A DNA stretch of 64,000 bases, taken from positions 86,618-150,617 of the forward strand of contig MPNW01000321.1 in assembly GCA_011800805.1 (NCBI GenBank). Reading direction: 5' to 3'. Under the pieces are notes generated by a model. The model was not told the DNA's origin and ran no database searches. It saw only the letters and a list, made by a program, of their open reading frames with translations. Source of the DNA: Hirudo medicinalis (lineage: Eukaryota; Annelida; Clitellata; Hirudinida; Hirudinidae). A program made the translations under genes and the position numbers. This document shows, piece after piece, positions 11,303 through 24,100 of the stretch (position 1 is its first letter; each line of letters starts with the position of its first letter).

Positions 11303-14078
11303 ATGAATCATGAGGAAGCGCATAAAAACGATAAAAAGGGATTTCTACAAATCCTGGCTGACGACAGAAATGGATGGATAATTTGTGTCGTCAGTATTCT
11401 CATAAACATCGTGAGGAGTGGTATAACCTTCACCTTTGGTCTGTATATCGCAGAGTACAGGAGACTCTACCAATCGCCAATGGCTGAATTAAGTAAGCAT
11501 TTTGAAACTAGATTTTTTTTGAAAAATAAATTAAAAATTAGTAATAATAAAAATAATATTTAATAATATTTAATAATTTAATAATAAATAATAATATTTA
11601 AAAATAATAAACTTAAATAAATGAAATAAATGTCCGAAAAATGTATTATGTATGAATGAATCTGTAAATTTATTAAGTACTGAGTACTTATCCATCGAGT
11701 ATGTAAGAGTCCATAAATATGCACATACAGAATTGAGATGTGAAGAAACAGTTTCAAAATGCTCATAGATATTGATTTTTTTATTTTAAGTTTAACTAGG
11801 TTCTCAATTTTGAACTAGTCTATAAAAAAACGTATTTCCCATTATTTAGCAATCTTATTTCTTAAAGGGACAAGTCAGGAACATAATTAAGGATAGGTTA
11901 TTATTCTTGACCAATAATTATATCGATTGAAATCGGTTGTTTGTTAATTTCAGATTGGATTTCAGTGACTGTTACTTGCCTTTCATTCTCATTTTCTCCA
12001 CTGCCATCTCTAATCATCACAAAATATCCGAAAAAAGGCCACATGATCAGTTCGATGATAGGAACCTTGTTGCAAACTGGAGCTTGTCTGAGCTCGTCAT
12101 TTGTGACCCACACTCCTTGGTTATTCCTCACTTTTGGAATAATGTTTGGAATTGGATCCTGCTTCACGATGATGGCATCTTCACTGATTCTCGGCGAATT
12201 TTTCCCTAAAAGCCACGAGTACCATGAATTCGCAACAAGTATTTATCAAAGTGCATTTCCAGCAGGTAAAAAGCTACAGATTGTCTTTATAAATATATCA
12301 ATTTTCCGAATAGTTCAAATGTCCTGCTCTTGTTAAATAATGATAAATTTGGCCAAAGACGCCATAACTTAGGCAACAATTTTAAAGGTTCAATAAACAA
12401 TACAAATAAAGGTTCAATAGTATGTACTATGTAGTAATAATATAATACGATAATACAATATATTAAAATAATATAATATAACAATACATATAATAGTATG
12501 TAATCTACACTGAAAAAAATTAAAGACGGTGTGCTAACACTAAATAAGCAAACAAAACAAGAGATCACGTAATTAAAGGGGAAAAGTTTTGATAATGACT
12601 GAGAAACTTTCATAAAGACTGGCATTTAACATGACTTAAGATTCTGAACATTTGATTTTTTTAAAAGATTATTATAATTTTTGAATGGAATATGAACTTA
12701 TCAGTAAAAATAAAGCAGTCATGGAAGAAAATGAAGACGCCATAGGATGTCGGTGTTAAAGAAATGTCAACTTTTTAATGATTAACGAGTTTTTTATCTT
12801 AATTTTCAAATATTGTTAAAATAAAATTAATAAACAAGTTTAATACAAAACTACAAAAATGATTTGTGAAGGTTTGTTAGTATTCTCACCGATTTATGCT
12901 TGGCTCATTGACACTGTTAACTGGAGATGGTCGATGAGAATTGCTGGAGCCAAGTCCTTTATTGTTGGATTCGTCTGCAGCCTTTTACTGCTTTTAGAGG
13001 TTAATTACCAACGACTTAATGACATAAGTAATTTATTTTTATCCTCAATAATGTTTTAAAAAATACGACACAAAACGTCTTTGAGAGAAGCTGAGCTATT
13101 TTTTAAATATATCAAAACGTTTTTCAGAAACCAAATTTCGAAGACTTTATAAAAGAGGCGAAAAGGTAATCATGAAATAAAATTTTAATTCGTCTGAAAA
13201 TCTCAAACATTCCAGTCAAGCCAGCTGCTCGTGTCGCTATTGCATGGATGTTTTCCGAAGATCAGAAAGAATGCTCTGGGTCACTGGAATGACGCTGATA
13301 TTTGCGAGTCAGTTGGTGGCAGTGAACAACTTGGTAAATCCATCTCATCAAATCTAATCATTACTGATACTAATCTATCTATCTATGTAGCTGTGCTATT
13401 CTTTCGAATATTAATCTGCCTAATTAATCTTGTCATATTTTAATATATTTTTGGTTGTATTTGGTTGTCCTTATTCTTAAAATGCCCCCCAAACATTACA
13501 AGCCTCATTATATGGAAGAAAGGGGATTTCAAACAATGGAGTCAAGCATGTCCTTGATGATAATGGGGGTCTTTGAGTTGTTGATGTACGTTGTTGTACC
13601 GTTTATGGGAAGAAAATTGAAAGGCAACCTAATATGTGCGAATATTGTCTCAGCTATGGCTTTGGCATTACTGTTTGTCATTTGGCCATCAGCTAATACA
13701 TCCTATGCTACTATCCTAAGTTTCTCTGCAGGTTGGTTACAAAAATAGTCAATTGTTTTAAAAAAATTAATTAAAACATTGTTCATTTATTTTTAAGCGA
13801 TCGGAATTTTTGGAACTCTTTCGTTCACATTTATTTATCCCTGCTCGGGAGAAGCCATGGATATGGACTTAAATAAGGCCTGGACAATTTCCTGTTCATT
13901 TTCTGGAGTAGGTGCCTTAATGGGACCTTTGATCTCTGGAGTTGTTTACGATTTCACAAATTCATACGATGATGTGTTTTATGCTGTGGCCGCTGTCTGT
14001 TTGCTCAATGGTTTAGTTTTTGCAGGAGTACCGTTGACAAAGTGGTGTCGAAAATATCGTTACGAAAGGTTAAATTGA
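11303..14078 (+). CDS. Major facilitator superfamily carrier, SLC16/monocarboxylate-transporter-like (copy 1)
   Basis: A plasma-membrane-type 12-helix carrier; the substrate cannot be deduced. Seven exons join in phase: 11303-11492, 11954-12265, 12872-12999, 13128-13165, 13216-13333, 13503-13731, 13798-14078. They total 1296 bases, giving 431 aa. The N terminus is short and cytosolic, then DRNGWIICVVSILIN starts helix 1. Other family-like signatures are LGEFFPKSHEY after the N-terminal bundle and ALMGPLISGVVYDFTNSYDD near the C terminus, matching the G-P-x-x-G-x-x-x-D motif of helix 11. A short charged loop exon (KPNFEDFIKEAKR) separates the two halves. All splice sites are GT-AG. An inverted, almost identical gene lies at 25800-28283 and a diverged paralogue at 15434-18391. 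Confidence 0.9.
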
Positions 14079-14370
14079 ACACTAATAATATTGAAAAATG
14101 TTTTTGTCTTATATTAATAAAAATGATGATTAGGGTTATTTCTAAAAATAAATTTGTTAACTGAGTTTCTTAGAGCTTGTTTTCTATGCGACAAAGAAGA
14201 AATACAAACTGAGGAATAAAGTATAAAATAAGGTTGATAGTAATGACATATGACTTCATTCGGTTCATTAGCTAACAGATTATTTAAAAATTAATTTCAT
14301 CCAAAAGCTCCAATAAAAAAAGCAGTTTCATTCGAATTGTCGAAACATTGGTCTTTTCTAAAACCACTAA

Positions 14371-14648
14371 TCTATATAAATAAAAATGAACGTTTGTCAA
14401 CATATTTGTGTGGTTTCCATACAACCAGCTCTTGAAAGATTCTAAATTTAAAAAGCAATAAAATTAAATTAAATTAATTTATAAAAATTTATATTTCAAA
14501 TCTATAAAAATAAAAATGAATGTTTGTAAGTTTGTGAGTTCGATTGATGTGGCAGTATATCAAACATATTAGAAATGTGCGCTTTCTCTTTTCTTTCTTT
14601 TCCATTTAACCAGACTGAGCCACAGCAACGCGTGGCCGTGTACACTAG
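14371..14648 (+). mobile_element. Helitron-like non-autonomous element (nested or tandem 5' ends)
   Basis: Starts with TCTATATAAATAAAAATGAA at 14371 directly after an A, with a second near-copy of that 5' end at 14501. It ends with CTAG (14645-14648) followed by T. A short hairpin (GCCAC at 14619-14623 pairing with GTGGC at 14632-14636) lies just upstream of CTAG. A 5' TC, a 3' hairpin followed by CTRR, and insertion between A and T without target duplication are the defining marks of Helitrons. There is no coding capacity. Confidence 0.55.
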
Positions 14649-15046
14649 TGACAAATAAATGGAATAAATTTTTTTCATCTAAAATTGTTTAGCATTCTTT
14701 CTTATAAAATATAATATAAACAGTCAAACATTCAATAAAAGCACAATGTTGGTACATTAAGAGATTAACATCAGATAGCAAGGTTTGGGATGCAAATTCT
14801 GTTGATAATAAATTCTTCAACGACTGTCTAACTTTTCAAACTCTCAATTTTGTCAAACTACAATCTATGAAATGCAAAAAAAATATTAATGCAGGTTAAT
14901 CATGAGATGTGGCGTGCAATTTATCTCAGAGAGCGTTTCTGCCAGCGACAGTAAAAGCAACAATAGTTTCGTATCGCGTTCGCAATCTAACTTGTGTTGC
15001 CACAAAAGCGACCTTGAAAGGCGCTTTATAAATATACTTATACTAA

Positions 15047-15049
<3 letters not shown>

Positions 15050-15079
<30 letters not shown>
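15050..15079. repeat. (TTA)n microsatellite
   Basis: About ten uninterrupted TTA/ATT units. Just upstream, GGCGCTTTATAAATATAC resembles the tail of the SINE family, so this may be the end of a decayed copy. Confidence 0.9.
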
Positions 15080-15080
<1 letters not shown>

Positions 15081-15433
15081 ATGTTCGATTAAAATACTAT
15101 ATATAGTTACATTTCGATATAATAAATTCTTATTGCATGGCTTTGTAATAATGTAAATGCAAATGCAATTTATCTACACAGTGCACATAGGTCATCGGCA
15201 CTTTGTTAACCATTTTTATTGCGTTCCTTCACAAGGTTGCCATAAACACGATTTGTAACCGGCTGACAATTTGTGAACATCTGCCGTTACATCCGAGAAT
15301 TTAAGCTACTTCTTCACAGTATGTTAACATTCTAACTAGGAAGCCAGCTTATGAATTTCTTTCATAAAATAGAATTTTTTTTTTGTACAAAAAATTCGTT
15401 TTTATATTTTGAAATTTCCCGAAAGTGGTAATC

Positions 15434-18391
15434 ATGAGTGATGAAGTGGTAAAGGAAAATGGAAATCGGAACGACAAGAAAAGTTGCTTACAAGTATTGA
15501 AGGAGGACAGGAACGGATGGATAGTTTGCTTCAATGTCATCATACTTCACTTGATCAGAACTGGAATCTTCAATTCGTTTGGGATATTCATCGCAGAATT
15601 TAGAAAACTCTACGGAACCCCTATGGCTGTTCTGAGTGAGTGTGATAAATTTCACATGATTATTTTTTTTTAATCCTTGCAAAACAAATAAATGTATAAA
15701 CGGATTAATAGTTTTGGATCGGTTATGACAAAATTATCTATCTAATATATTCATCAATGTTTTAAGTATTGTTATACACGTATCAGATTACTTATTACTA
15801 ATATAAAAAAAATAATCTTGAAATAGTTCCTTTTAAAATTTAAAGTGAAAACAATTTTTTTTATAAACCATTCAATTCTATGTTCAGATTGGATTCTATT
15901 AACTGCCATATTTCTTTCTTCGACGATGTCACCGCTGACTACAGTAATCATAAGGTGGTTCCCTAAGTATGGCCACTTCATCTGCTCTGTTTTTGGAAGC
16001 TGGTTTCAAGCTTTGGCTTGTCTGCTTACATCGTTCGTCGTGAAAATTGAGTGGATGTTCCTTACCTATGGTATTTTGTTTGGTGTCAGTTGCTCTCTAA
16101 GCCTCATGTCGTCTACTCTGATACTCAACGAGTTTTTCCCTGTGACTCACAAGTATCATGTTTTTGCTACAAGTATATTCCAGTGTGCCTTTCCAGCAGG
16201 TAATTTGCTGAGTGATTTTTTGATACCTTGTAAAGACGAGGAGAAATTAATTCTTTATACTTTCAAGAATATCTGGACTTATTAATTAAATCATAAACCG
16301 TTCAACTTAATGTTTTAAGGTATTTTGGTCTTTGCAACATTTTATGCCTGGTTGATAGAAACGATTAGTTGGAGGTGGGCGATAAGAGTGGCTGCTCTGA
16401 AGTTTCTTATCATTGGGACAATTTGCAGTTTTTCCTACTTGCTAGAGGTAAGTCATGGCTTTGAATAAATAATAAGCAGAAGCATAAGCTTCAAAACTGT
16501 ATAAGTGATTTTTTTTTTCAATTTTAATGGAATCATGTAATTTATATTTTCGTAGAAGCCAAACCACAAAAGAAAAGGCGATAATACGTTAGTTTGAATG
16601 CAGACAATTAAATTCTCTAAATAATTTTTGTTTAAATATTATCAAACATAACAATCCAATAACCAGGGAAAAAAGTTGCTGTCGATACTGGGCTGAAGTA
16701 TTCAAAAATCCAGTGCGAATATGTTGGCTACTTGGGATACTTTTGACGTATGCTACTCAAGTTTCTTTCATCAGTAATCTGGTGAATAGTTTGTTTGGTA
16801 TAATTTATAATTTGGTATAATTATTAAATAAATAACAAAATTTACCTTATTGGTCTAACTTATGTACTAAATAATCATTTAACAATTCAAAATTAATATC
16901 TCATTCGATGATAATAATATTAATTTTTTTATAATTATTTCTTTATTTCTTCCACAAATTGAAGGGCCATTTGTACCACCGACACAAATTTGTAATTACA
17001 ACACAGAATTATAAGAATAAAAACATCAGCCCTCCAGAATGACAAAAATAACTTGAGCGTAAGTCAGATATCTGTTAAAGTCAAAGTCACGCATTGAAGC
17101 GCGAAACAATTTCTGGATTGTGGCCAATGTGTTCCAAGGTCTGACAGTTCTACTACAAAAAAAATTGGACATTCTCTTTGTAGTACTGCATCGAAGCTTA
17201 AAGTTTTGTCCTCTTGTGCTTGAGTGGTCATAGGCAAGTATGGAATATTTCAAAGAAGTTGGTAAATCCATCTAATATTTTGCAGCAGAGAGTTAAATCA
17301 GCTAAGAGGTTGCGTTTTCCAAGGTTTGAAGATTGAGAGGCTTGAGTCTTTCCTTATATGGATGTGCTGCCAATGATGGAATTGATTTTGTAATCGTTTT
17401 AGGATGCTTTCAATTTGATCGATTAGGTATTTGTGGTATGGATTCCAGGCTAGCGAGGAATATTCTCGAATTGGCCTGATACATGTGCAGAATGCAAGCT
17501 TTACAATATTCTTGTCTTTAGAAGAAAGTTCTTATCATCCATGATACTGCAGAAACTTTGCGAGTGATGGCTTCGATATGAAAATCAAACTTTAATTAAG
17601 GATCCATCATCCTGTAGATGTTTGTATCGTCAGTAAACAGAAATAGATTTTTGGTGATTCCTTGAATGTCATTGCAAATGCTACACGCTAAAGGCTAAAT
17701 TAAAGTTAACATATTTCTGTGAAGTTCCTTTGACCAAATTTTAATAATTTTCAGTCAACTGAATTAATCAGTCAATAATTAATTAGTCTTTCTTCTTCAT
17801 TTAGCCTCACTACCTGAGCGTCAGAGGTTTTGGAACTGTGGAGGCAGGTTTCGTGATAACCATCCTTGGAGTTGCTCAGTTTTTGTCTTACGCGGTGGTC
17901 CCGCTCTGCGGGAAATTATTGACGGGCAACTTGGTCTACACAAATGTTGTTTCTTGTCTGATCATAGCCCTCTTCATTTTCATCTGGCCTTTTACAAACC
18001 CTTCCTATGGAACCATCCTATTTTTCTCAGCAGGTAAATTGATATCGCTTATTAGTAATATTTTAAAATAATGTTAAAATATGTTTAATTTATTTATTCA
18101 TTTATCTTAGTTATTGGCATTTTCGGAGCGGCATCTTTTGCATTTATATATCCCGGATCTGGAGAAGCTATGGAGATGGAATTAGAGGTGGCATGGACGA
18201 TTACTTGCACAGTTTCAGGTTTTGGTGCACTGCTGGGACCCTTGCTATCAGGACTCGTATATGATCAAACGAATTCATATGACATTGTATTTTATGTTTT
18301 GGCTTCAGTTACTTTCGCCGATTTTTTGGTCTTCCTCTTGATACCAACGTTCAGATATTTCAGACGAGAGTGTTATGAGAGACTGATTTGA
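15434..18391 (+). CDS. Major facilitator superfamily carrier, SLC16/monocarboxylate-transporter-like (diverged paralogue)
   Basis: Same exon plan as the neighbouring transporter: 15434-15635, 15888-16199, 16320-16447, 16556-16587, 16667-16781, 17805-18033, 18111-18391. Exons 2, 3, 6 and 7 have exactly the same lengths as in copy 1. The total is 1299 bases, giving 432 aa. Recognisable blocks are EDRNGWIVCFNVI, LNEFFPVTHKYH, YAWLIETISWRWAIR and GALLGPLLSGLVYDQTNSYD. The loop exon (KPNHKRKGDNT) differs most. By eye the protein is roughly half identical to copies 1 and 3, so this is an older duplication. Intron 5 has been enlarged to about 1 kb by a minus-strand LINE relic. Substrate unknown. Confidence 0.9.
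16960..17710 (-). mobile_element. LINE reverse-transcriptase relic in transporter intron
   Basis: On the minus strand, broken frames read FLFTDDTNIYR (a decayed version of the FADDTKxY catalytic block) and then the 3' end, SLKYSILAYDHSSTRGQNFK and VRPWNTL. These are typical of CR1/Jockey-like ORF2 C termini. Many stops and frame changes show it is dead. It accounts for the unusual length of intron 5 of the transporter at 15434-18391. Confidence 0.75.
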
Positions 18392-20091
18392 GATATTCTC
18401 GTGTTGTTGAGGCGATTGAAACCTTCCGAATTTTTATTACGCATTTAATTTGTTTACTCATTTAATTGCAATCTTTAAAGCATTCCAGCGATATGTATAG
18501 CGATATATATAGCGATGTGCAATATTTTATTAACTGCGCAGTTTAATGTTAATAAAACCTTTGAACGAGCACGTGCTGCACATTTGGCGGTTGTGAAGTA
18601 ATTTGTCAGGAAATATTTTTACAGGTAACCTAGACAAACTGCTAATGTTTGTGATCTTGTGACTTTATTGGCAAATTTTAATTTATTGCAAATAGGTGAT
18701 TATAAGTATTTGTTGATTGTATCCACGCAATTAGATGAATGAACGATCCTTATTCGATCATTTGTACCTTAGCAGGACAGAAGTATGGAAATATTTGAAA
18801 AAGTTGTAACTTTTACGTCTAAATTTGGATGATTTTAAATTGAAAAGACAGAAATTACATTTTCGGGGGAAAACAGAAATATGAAGCAACAAAGATGACC
18901 TTTACATTCGAGATAATGACAGCTTGATAAATTGCATCTGAAATCGTCTAAAATAGGATCACGATTATAAATTACGTACAAACTGCTACAATGAAAGGCA
19001 ATTACTTTAACGTGTTAGACATATTGAGCTCACCCAGATGTCAAGGAAACACTTCATTTTGAACTTGAATAGGATGGATCTATTCGAAATAGCTTCACAT
19101 AATAGCTGTATAAATGAACTACATTTACATTTACATCATCAAAGGTTTGCAAAAGAGACAGCAACAAATTCACTTGACTGCTTTTCTTCAATTTAAAGCC
19201 AGTTTGATTAGATCTTCATTTAGTAACTCTGTAAAAGTGTGTAAAATTTGATTCGCCAGCTATTCACTAATAAATGAAATGGTGAAAGTCAATAATTTTT
19301 GTAACAACTGAACAATTCAAACCTTTGGTAGACAATAGTCGTGAAATCGTGTTTGAAAGAAATATATTTTTGAGTGCCTTATGTATCCGAATAGGATGTG
19401 AAGGCACTCCTTGGCAGCGCAGGCTGGGTTGCGAACACGGCACATTACGACTGTTGCCATTGCCGCAAAGGGCAGGAAAGCAATCCATTCGGCCAACCCG
19501 CACGCTCTTGACCAATTTAATTGTGGTTGTATCAAAATTTAAATTTTAACATTCTTTCTTCTTAATATTATAAACTGATCCAATTTCGTCAGCTGATTGA
19601 GTATGATTAGCCGTGATATCGAGCATTATAAGAAGTTCACAACCAATCAACGTTTAATGTCCGGTCAACCCGTTGACCTCATTGGCGAACCCCAGCGTTT
19701 CCAGCGACCATCTGCGTGGCTGTACTTCAGTTTTTCTTTCTTTATTGAGGGAAGCGTGTCCACGTTGCTTTAAAATCTGCATCCTTTTCCATCTCCTGGA
19801 CTCGGAAAGGAATTCATTCTGTGGAGTCGTGAAGGAATTTTTGATGTTTCTTTGGATTTGAGTTTTAAAAGCGTGAGTTTTTTTTATTCTGTTTATCATT
19901 GATAAATATTTTAATTGTTTTTAGTAGTTATGCTAATAGCAATTAATAATTAATAATTACATAATTATGTTAATAACATAACGTATATATATATATATAT
20001 ATATATTAATAACATAATTAATAATATTATAACTAATGATGACATTTTAATAATGTTGATGCAAATTTATTGTCCATTCAGGGTGTTCAAA
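18392..20091. other. Intergenic region between the transporter and the Ig-domain gene
   Basis: Contains a SINE tail fragment (about 19106-19137, GTATAAATGAACTACATTTA), a type B SINE (19374-19503) and a (TA)n run (19984-20007). Open frames near 19650-19900 on both strands show no family signal. The DNA should include the promoter and any 5' untranslated exon of the Ig-domain gene. Confidence 0.5.
19374..19503 (-). repeat. tRNA-derived SINE, type B tail
   Basis: Minus-strand copy: head GTGCGGGTTGGCCGAATGG, B-box-like GTGTTCGCAACCC and closing CCTGCGC. The tail is AAGGAGTGCCTTCACATCCT then ATTCGGATACATAAGGCACT. The tail matches the copy at 5063-5264 and differs from the type A copies. Confidence 0.75.
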
Positions 20092-21103
20092 ATGAAATCT
20101 CCTGGGAAATATCTTGTCAACATTCTCGGATTCCTGATGATAGCAGAAGATTGGGGTAACTGGCAATAAATTTGGTTTCTAATTTTTATCTGAATTATGG
20201 ACTTCTGGTGGACTGCTTGTAGTGAATTGAAATGCATAATTTTAAACATTTAAGCACTTATTCTAAATTTGTTATACATTAACAGTCTGAATGCAGTAAT
20301 ACCAGTTAACTATTTACATTAATTAAAATTTTTAATTTAAAAAACATATTACACCTAACAAATGTCGCCATTTAAATTAATTAAGAGACTCTCATCGGAA
20401 CGAAGTCAGTGACATTTAGAGTCGTTTAAGAGTTAATTACAATGCAAAACATGCTCCAAAGAGGAGGCATGCCCTGACTCGAAATTGCTGCGATGCCATC
20501 TTTTCGTGTCGTGTTAAGAATCCCGCCGAGACACATTCCACTCCGCCAGGGATCGATAATGTTATCACGGAGGAAGACAGCGGAAAAGTAATTTCATCCT
20601 TCATGTCTTCGATGGATGTCGCTCTCAATTCGTCAAAGCAATTTTTCCGCACCCGGAAATGAATGTGGGGCCCAGCATCCCTCCTTGAGTTCGTCCGCTC
20701 AATTACGGCATCGGTCCGCCGTACACCTCGTTTTGATTGATTGAATAATCACACTTAATAATTCACTTAATAATAATTAAATAATTCACTTATTCATTTC
20801 CTCTAAACAAATTTAATAGAAATGCATTATGTTAAATCTACAAAACACTAATTAAAATAGCAGCAAAAATTATCGAAACATTTCTTCTTTTTCATGCCCG
20901 TTTATTATTAATATTGTTTATTATTTTAGTATTATTATTGTTTATTATTTTATTATTATTACTATTATTTATTATTTTTTCAATCAAGTTTTTTATTCCG
21001 CCGTGGCCGGCGAGGCGAAGCCCGTTTCCATGACGACGGTGGGTCAGGNGCAAAAATTATCGAAACATTTCTTCTTTTTCATGCCCGTTTATTATTAATA
21101 TTG

Positions 21104-21150
<47 letters not shown>

Positions 21151-24100
21151 TATTTATTATTTTTTCAATCAAGTTTTTTATTCCGCCGTGGCCGGCGAGG
21201 CGAAGCCCGTTTCCATGACGACGGTGGGTCAGGTGCTCGTCTTGAATGCAAATCAAACTATCCAGCTGGAATGTCTCTTCAGTGCCGAAGACTTGGACTT
21301 GTTCAGGAACACGGTTGTCTGGAAGAAGATCCAGAAGCATGAACAGGTGTTGATGGGAAAATATTAGGAAAATTATGGAAAAAATATGTATTAAATGTTC
21401 GATTAAATTTTATTTTGTGTCTTTTAAGGATAAATTTCGGAGGTTTTGATAGACGATAATTGATTAGTAACTGACAATCACAAATGCAAAATCGTGTATT
21501 TATAAGTCGTTCAATAAATTTTTAAATTAATTTTTAGTTTGTGGAAATATTATTTGTAAAATTTCATATATTTTGAAATCTCATGAGATGACCTGATGAC
21601 AAGCTCCTGGATTTTTCCAGATGGAAATGAATTTCATGGGAAACATCATTCCACCGTTCTTACAAACGAGGAGATTTTCTCTCATTTATTCCGCTATTTC
21701 TCCCAATTATCACTTCAAATTGGAAATAGCAAGTGAGTTAAATGTAGTAATAAATATTATGGATATTTAAATAAAAAATTATTATGATTATGATCATAGT
21801 GATTATTATATCAGTAATATTATAATATAATAGTAAATACTATTACTACTATTTAAATAAAAAATTAATTTTTAGCATTAAATAAAAAAGTGATGACGCA
21901 TTTGTTGTAATAATTAGAATGTCATCACGTCGGCGGATCAGTCAAAGATTTTAACATCACTGCCGGTCATCAATCATCTTCAGAGAATTAATGTTTTTCT
22001 TAATTTACAAAATCCACATTTGAGCGACGAGCGAAATTATTATTCCCGACATTTTAGACTTTAAATGAAACAATTCATCATTATTTAAACGAATAAATGG
22101 AGATAAAAATTCTCGATGTTACATAGACTAACTAGTCTTACAGGAAATCATTGAAAAACAAATAAACAAAAAAAAAACATTATTTCAAGATCTCAAGATT
22201 ACGCTTTCTTATTATCTTAATAAACGCACTTCGATCAAATGATTTATTCCCAGCAAACGACAAAATATCGAAATTTCTTTTATCATAAAAAATATCAATT
22301 ATCCGAAAAAAATTGATTTTCCCCACTTTAAGATCTGACCCATGAGGACAGTGGCAACTACACTTGTCAGGTCTTGGACAGGGAGTCCTCAGTCCTTGGC
22401 AGCACAACGCACTTCCTTTTTGTCAGAGGTGAGATGTTCTGTCAGTCACAGGAAGTAGGCAAACATTTATCTCTTGTTTTGTTTTGTTTTTCAAGTTTTG
22501 TCGACAATTTACTTTCTTCAGTAAAACATTTGATGATAAAACAATTTAGCTGAAACTAATTATAAAAGCAATAGGTAATTACTTTAAAGAAAAATAGAAT
22601 TCGTAAAAATATCAGGAAAATATTTTGAAAACATTTCCAGACAACGTCCACACCATCTTCACGATGGGGGAAAATTCCTCGGATGTGGAAAGCGTGGAAA
22701 AAATTTTCAACTTATCCTCGTCGTCATCAACATCAGCTTTTTCGTTGTCCTTTCAAACCGGGGACACTTCCCTGACCTTCATAGAGGGTCGACCGAGCAC
22801 TCTGAGGTGCGTTTCAAGAGGGGGCTACCCTCCCCCACAGCTGTTCATCAGACTTTCTGATAAGGACATCACCCCCTTGTTCCGAGTGATCGGCAGTGTC
22901 TCCATGTTTGGGGAGAAGGTTGGCCATGATTTCCAAAAGATTTCCAGGGGGTTTATTTTATTTAATTAATTAAATTGTCAATATCCGATAACATAAATCT
23001 CCAATATCATCAATAACTCATAATGCGACAGATAAAAAAAAAACATTTTCGTGTCATTCCCAACTCGTTCAAGAGCGAATTACGACCAGGGACTTTGTAA
23101 GCGCGAGTTAATTTATTCTCCCTCTCGACCTCTGCATGACCTCCAGGGCTTGAGATTGATGGTTCACAACACGATGCGTTGGACGGACAAGATGCTGTTT
23201 GGAGAGCAAGACGACGGAAAAGAAGTGAAATGTTCTGCCACCATTTCCGGTCTCATTTCAAAGGCTTCATCTTCAGTCCTGATTAACGTTTTGTGTGAGA
23301 ATCATTATTGGATTAATTTGCTTTTCATTCCAGAGTTCAGTAATGATCAGACTGCAGGCATCAATAAGTTGATGCTGTCTACTAACTAATACTTCAATTG
23401 TGTAACTTGATTATTAAATATCAGTAGATTTAGAAATTAAAATTCATTATTTCAACTATTTTTCATTTTTAAATTTTCATTTTAAAACGCCGTTTTAATG
23501 CTCGTTAAATTGCGTGTTTCTCAGGATCAATTAAATTAATATCCGCAAAAATGCGATCTAATAATTGCGACTGCATTCCTCCTTTCAACTGTCTCTCACT
23601 CAATTCTGTCTCCCTTTCTAAAAACTTCCACTAATCTCTGGTAGACAGTCTGCTGTCTTGACAACCCTTTGAGGAAGATGAAATAGCTGGGGTTTTTGTC
23701 TTCCGAAAGAAGCAAATATATCTGGAAATGTTTCCCACGTTCGTTATCACAATTGCAATAAATTATTTTTAGTTTTTTCTACTACATTTATAAATAGTAT
23801 GCAATCAAAAATGTATTTAGTAAAATAAATGAATAATTAGATATTGCAATTTTGCAGCACACAGACTGAGGTGATTAAATACATATTTATTACTGAGTCG
23901 AATCCAGGTGCGTGAGTAAAAAAAATCATGATTTAATTCCTACAATTTGCCTCCGTAACAGACCGACCAATCATAAACTGTTCTCAATCGTCTGCTTTCA
24001 TCAACGATCGAAACGTCTTTCTCAAGTGCAGCATTAGATCGAAGCCTGACGTGTCAACCCTCTATTGGACCATAGATTCCCAGGGCACTGCCCTTAGGGA

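Noticed and set aside
21095..21340. Minus-strand poly-Asn frame
   Set aside because: Produced by the (TTA)n microsatellite and the antisense of Ig exon 2.
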